From positions 3,464,501 through 3,528,500 of the forward strand of contig NZ_JADOVJ010000001.1 of assembly GCF_015752315.1 (NCBI RefSeq): a stretch of 64,000 nucleotides of DNA. Reading direction: 5' to 3'. Source of the stretch: Nocardioides luteus (GTDB taxonomy: Bacteria > Actinomycetota > Actinomycetes > Propionibacteriales > Nocardioidaceae). Position numbers and translations under genes: made by a program. The notes below the pieces were generated by a model, which had not been told where the DNA came from, searched no databases, and worked only from the letters and a program-made list of their open reading frames with translations. The first letter of the stretch is position 1, and each line of letters starts with the position of its first letter. Below, in pieces: positions 61,896 to 64,000 of this stretch.

Positions 61896-63689
61896 GTGCG
61901 CGAGTTCTCCACGCCCGCGACGTACGTCGTTCCCCCCACCGGCAACCTGAGCGACGATGTCGTCCGCAACGCCGCCGAGGCGCCCGATGTGGCCGTCCTC
62001 AGCCGGCCAGGTCCTGACGGCACCTGGGTCGACGTGACGTCCGCGGAGTTCCTCGCCGAGGTCTCCGCGGTCGCCAAGGGTCTGATCGCGGCGGGTGTCG
62101 GCGCTGGGGACCGGGTCGCGCTGCTCTCCAAGACTCGCTACGAGTGGACCCTGATCGACTACGCGATCTGGTTCGCCGGCGCGGCGACGGTGCCGATCTA
62201 CGAGACCTCCTCCGCCGAGCAGATCGAGTGGATCCTGCAGGACTCCGCCGCCGTCGCGATCGTCGCCGAGGACGCCGGGCACATCGGCCGGATCAGCGAG
62301 GTCCGCGCGAGCTGCACCGCTCTCAACAACGTCTGGTCGATCAACGACAACGCCGTCGACCTGCTGGTCAAGCTCGGCACCGACATCACCGACGAGCAGC
62401 TCGAGGCCCGCCGCAGCGCGGTCACCCCCGAGGACGCCGCGACCCTGATCTACACCTCCGGCACCACCGGGCGCCCGAAGGGCTGCGTGCTCACCCACGG
62501 CAACTTCATGTTCGAGCTCGGCGTCGCGGTCGACTCCCTCGACGGCCTGTTCAACATCGAGGGCCGCAGCACGCTGCTGTTCCTGCCGCTCGCGCACGTC
62601 TTCGCGCGGATCATCCAGATCGGCTGCATCAAGTCGCGCACCCGCCTGGGCCACACCCCCGACATCAAGAACCTCGTCGCCGACCTCGGCACCTTCCAGC
62701 CGACCTTCGTGCTGGCGGTGCCGCGGGTCTTCGAGAAGGTCTACAACACCGCCTCGCAGAAGGCCGTCGCCGACGGCAAGGGCCGCATCTTCGACATGGC
62801 GACCGAGGTCGCGATCGACTACTCGCGGGCCACCGAGACCGGCAAGGCCCCGCTTCTCCTCACCGCCAAGCACAAGCTGTTCTCCAAGCTCGTCTACGGC
62901 AAGCTGCTCGCCGCCCTCGGCGGCAACTGCTCCTACGCCATCTCCGGCGGCGCGCCGCTCGGCGACCGCCTCGGCCACTTCTACCGCGGCATCGGCGTCA
63001 CCGTCCTGGAGGGCTACGGCCTCACCGAGACGACCGCCGCGCTGACCGTCAACCTGCCCGAGGCGTTCAAGATCGGCACCGTCGGGCGGCCGCTCCCCGG
63101 CACCTCGGTCCGCGTCGCCGACGACGGCGAGCTGCTCTTCAAGGGCGGCCAGGTGCTCAAGGAGTACTGGCAGAACCCGACGGCCACCGCCGAGGCCAAG
63201 ACCGACGACGGATGGTTCCACTCCGGCGACCTCGGTGAGGTCGACGACGAGGGCTTCGTCAAGATCACCGGCCGCAAGAAGGAGATCCTGGTCACCGCCG
63301 GCGGCAAGAACGTCGCCCCGGCCGTCCTCGAGGACCGCCTCCGCGCCCACGTGCTCGTCGACCAGTGCATCGTCGTCGGCGACGGCCAGCCGTTCATCGG
63401 CGCGATCGTCACCATCGACCCCGAGGCGCTGCCCACCTGGGCCGAGGCCAACGGCAAGTCGGCCAACATCGACGACCTGGTCGACGACGAGGACCTGCGC
63501 GCAGTGATCCAGAGCGCCGTCGACGACGCCAACAAGGCGGTCTCCAAGGCCGAATCGATCCGCAAGTTCGTGATCATCCCCGACTCCTGGACCGAGGAGG
63601 GTGGCCAGCTCACCCCCAGCCTCAAGCTCAAGCGCAACGTGGTCATGCGCGAGTTCAGCCACGAGGTCGAGGCGCTCTACGCGAAGTAA
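61896..63689 (+). CDS. Long-chain fatty-acid-CoA ligase (AMP-dependent synthetase)
   Basis: The 597-residue adenylating enzyme has the P-loop TLIYTSGTTGRPKGCVLTHGN, FLPLAHVFARI, YAISGGAPLGDRLGHFYRGIGVTVLEGYGLTETTA and GWFHSGDLGEVDDEGFVKITGRKKEILVTAGGKNVAPAVLED. These match the FadD15/FACL type. GTG 61896 has GGAGG 5 bp upstream. The exact acyl substrate is unknown. Confidence 0.95.
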   Translation: MREFSTPATYVVPPTGNLSDDVVRNAAEAPDVAVLSRPGPDGTWVDVTSAEFLAEVSAVAKGLIAAGVGAGDRVALLSKTRYEWTLIDYAIWFAGAATVPIYETSSAEQIEWILQDSAAVAIVAEDAGHIGRISEVRASCTALNNVWSINDNAVDLLVKLGTDITDEQLEARRSAVTPEDAATLIYTSGTTGRPKGCVLTHGNFMFELGVAVDSLDGLFNIEGRSTLLFLPLAHVFARIIQIGCIKSRTRLGHTPDIKNLVADLGTFQPTFVLAVPRVFEKVYNTASQKAVADGKGRIFDMATEVAIDYSRATETGKAPLLLTAKHKLFSKLVYGKLLAALGGNCSYAISGGAPLGDRLGHFYRGIGVTVLEGYGLTETTAALTVNLPEAFKIGTVGRPLPGTSVRVADDGELLFKGGQVLKEYWQNPTATAEAKTDDGWFHSGDLGEVDDEGFVKITGRKKEILVTAGGKNVAPAVLEDRLRAHVLVDQCIVVGDGQPFIGAIVTIDPEALPTWAEANGKSANIDDLVDDEDLRAVIQSAVDDANKAVSKAESIRKFVIIPDSWTEEGGQLTPSLKLKRNVVMREFSHEVEALYAK

Positions 63690-63705
63690 AAGCTGTTCCA
63701 GTGGC

Positions 63706-63784
63706 GCCGAGTCGGCGCATCTGACCCCGTGCCTGGCGAAGCGAAGCGAGCCAGAGGGGTCGGATGCGCCGACTCGGCCTTTAT
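63706..63784. terminator. Long palindrome with GCGAAGC tip between convergent genes
   Basis: The arms 63706-63728 and 63756-63778 pair over all 23 positions (one G-T). The 27-nt interior holds CTGGC/GCCAG (63733-63737 and 63750-63754) closing over GAAGCGAAGCGA. The 17-mer GCGAAGCGAAGCGAGCC (63736-63752) also occurs twice near 24240. CTTTAT follows on the plus strand. It probably terminates the acyl-CoA ligase and M48 transcripts, and belongs to the palindrome set described in the findings. Confidence 0.85.
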
Positions 63785-63785
63785 C

Positions 63786-64000
63786 TCAGTCGAGAACGCG
63801 ATGCGCGATCGCGATCCGCTGCAGCGTCGTCGGGTGGGACCCGAACCACCACTGCGACCAGGCCTGGGGCGACGGGTCGGAGAGCGAGCGTACGCCGAGG
63901 GCGTGCTGCAGCCGCGTGAACGACTCCAGGTCGCCGGTGGCGTGGAGCGCGTCGACATCGGCGCGGGCCTCGACGTGCCGGCTGAGCCCGTTCTGGACGG
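63786..64000 (-). CDS. M48-family zinc metallopeptidase (partial, C-terminus only)
   Basis: The last 71 residues are in the window: NGLSRHVEARADVDALHATGDLESFTRLQHALGV..WSQWWFGSHPTTLQRIAIAHRVLD. The ARADVDALHATGD helix contributes the third metal ligand, and WFGSHPTTLQRI is the conserved M48 ending (Ste24/HtpX type). The HExxH motif and start lie beyond base 64000. Confidence 0.85.
   Translation of the reverse strand, partial: VQNGLSRHVEARADVDALHATGDLESFTRLQHALGVRSLSDPSPQAWSQWWFGSHPTTLQRIAIAHRVLD

Noticed and set aside
61332..63662. A 776-codon minus-strand frame running across the acyl-CoA ligase
   Set aside because: Only its last 143 residues (the SRPBCC gene) are real; the rest is antisense to a clear ligase.

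Overview
The window comes from a high-GC Gram-positive bacterium. The gene set and order (mraZ-rsmH-ftsL-ftsI-murE-mraY-murD-ftsW-murG-murC-ftsQ-ftsZ, DUF3040, RskA/SigK, a PASTA kinase beside an Rv2175c-like protein, class II DAHP synthase, DUF5304/ArsA/ROK) are actinobacterial and best fit Nocardioidaceae or a close relative. That placement is inference; no rRNA lies in the window.

Layout. 1-17590 (minus strand) is the division and cell-wall cluster, read from mraZ down to ftsZ and a partial pgeF. It has two peculiarities. A marR plus MFS-transporter cassette sits between ftsI and murE. murF is missing from its usual place between murE and mraY, where only a 138-bp gap with a strong hairpin remains. 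17780-22779 holds a moxR-DUF58-transglutaminase operon and a DUF3040 gene. 22925-25620 is an apparent damage-inducible unit: a HEPN-domain protein, a methyltransferase and DNA polymerase IV downstream of a consensus actinobacterial LexA box. 25664-30377 holds membrane proteins, an FAD oxidoreductase, metF and a polyprenyl synthase. 30396-34183 looks like an accessory block: a SigK/RskA pair with divergent, mutually similar promoters facing a molybdopterin oxidoreductase, then a lipoprotein-type guanyl RNase with its barstar. 34216-37735 carries the Rv2175c-like/PknL pair and an endonuclease IV-family gene. 37785-48848 holds a tail-anchored Pro/Glu-rich protein, a GH20 hexosaminidase, aroG, an amino-acid permease, and a tightly coupled DUF1028-glpK-membrane protein-phosphoesterase operon. 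48830-51963 is an insertion-like stretch: a DUF222/HNH gene, a repeat-rich 430-bp gap and a secreted xylanase. 52071-64000 holds small enzymes, a plsC-flavin reductase-NAT operon, a SRPBCC-ArsA-DUF5304-ROK-ROK operon, an acyl-CoA ligase and a partial M48 peptidase.

Regulatory style. Many genes begin 6-7 nt after a TANNNT -10 element with no Shine-Dalgarno sequence, which points to leaderless transcripts (murE, marR, metF, polyprenyl synthase, Rv2175c-like, aroG, DUF1028, HNH, nitroreductase and the gene at 57249). Inside operons, ATGA/GTGA stop-start overlaps dominate.

The most unusual signal is a set of long extragenic palindromes at 16923, 24088, 24158, 50250 and 63706. Their arms mostly differ from place to place, while the tips carry a few repeated motifs: GCGAAGC mini-hairpin units at three places and CCGGAGCGCYAGCGGAGG at two. 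One folds as a four-way junction with three GAA-triloop hairpins. Another places the dinB ribosome-binding site and start codon inside a perfect 20-bp stem made from an inverted copy of dinB's own codons.
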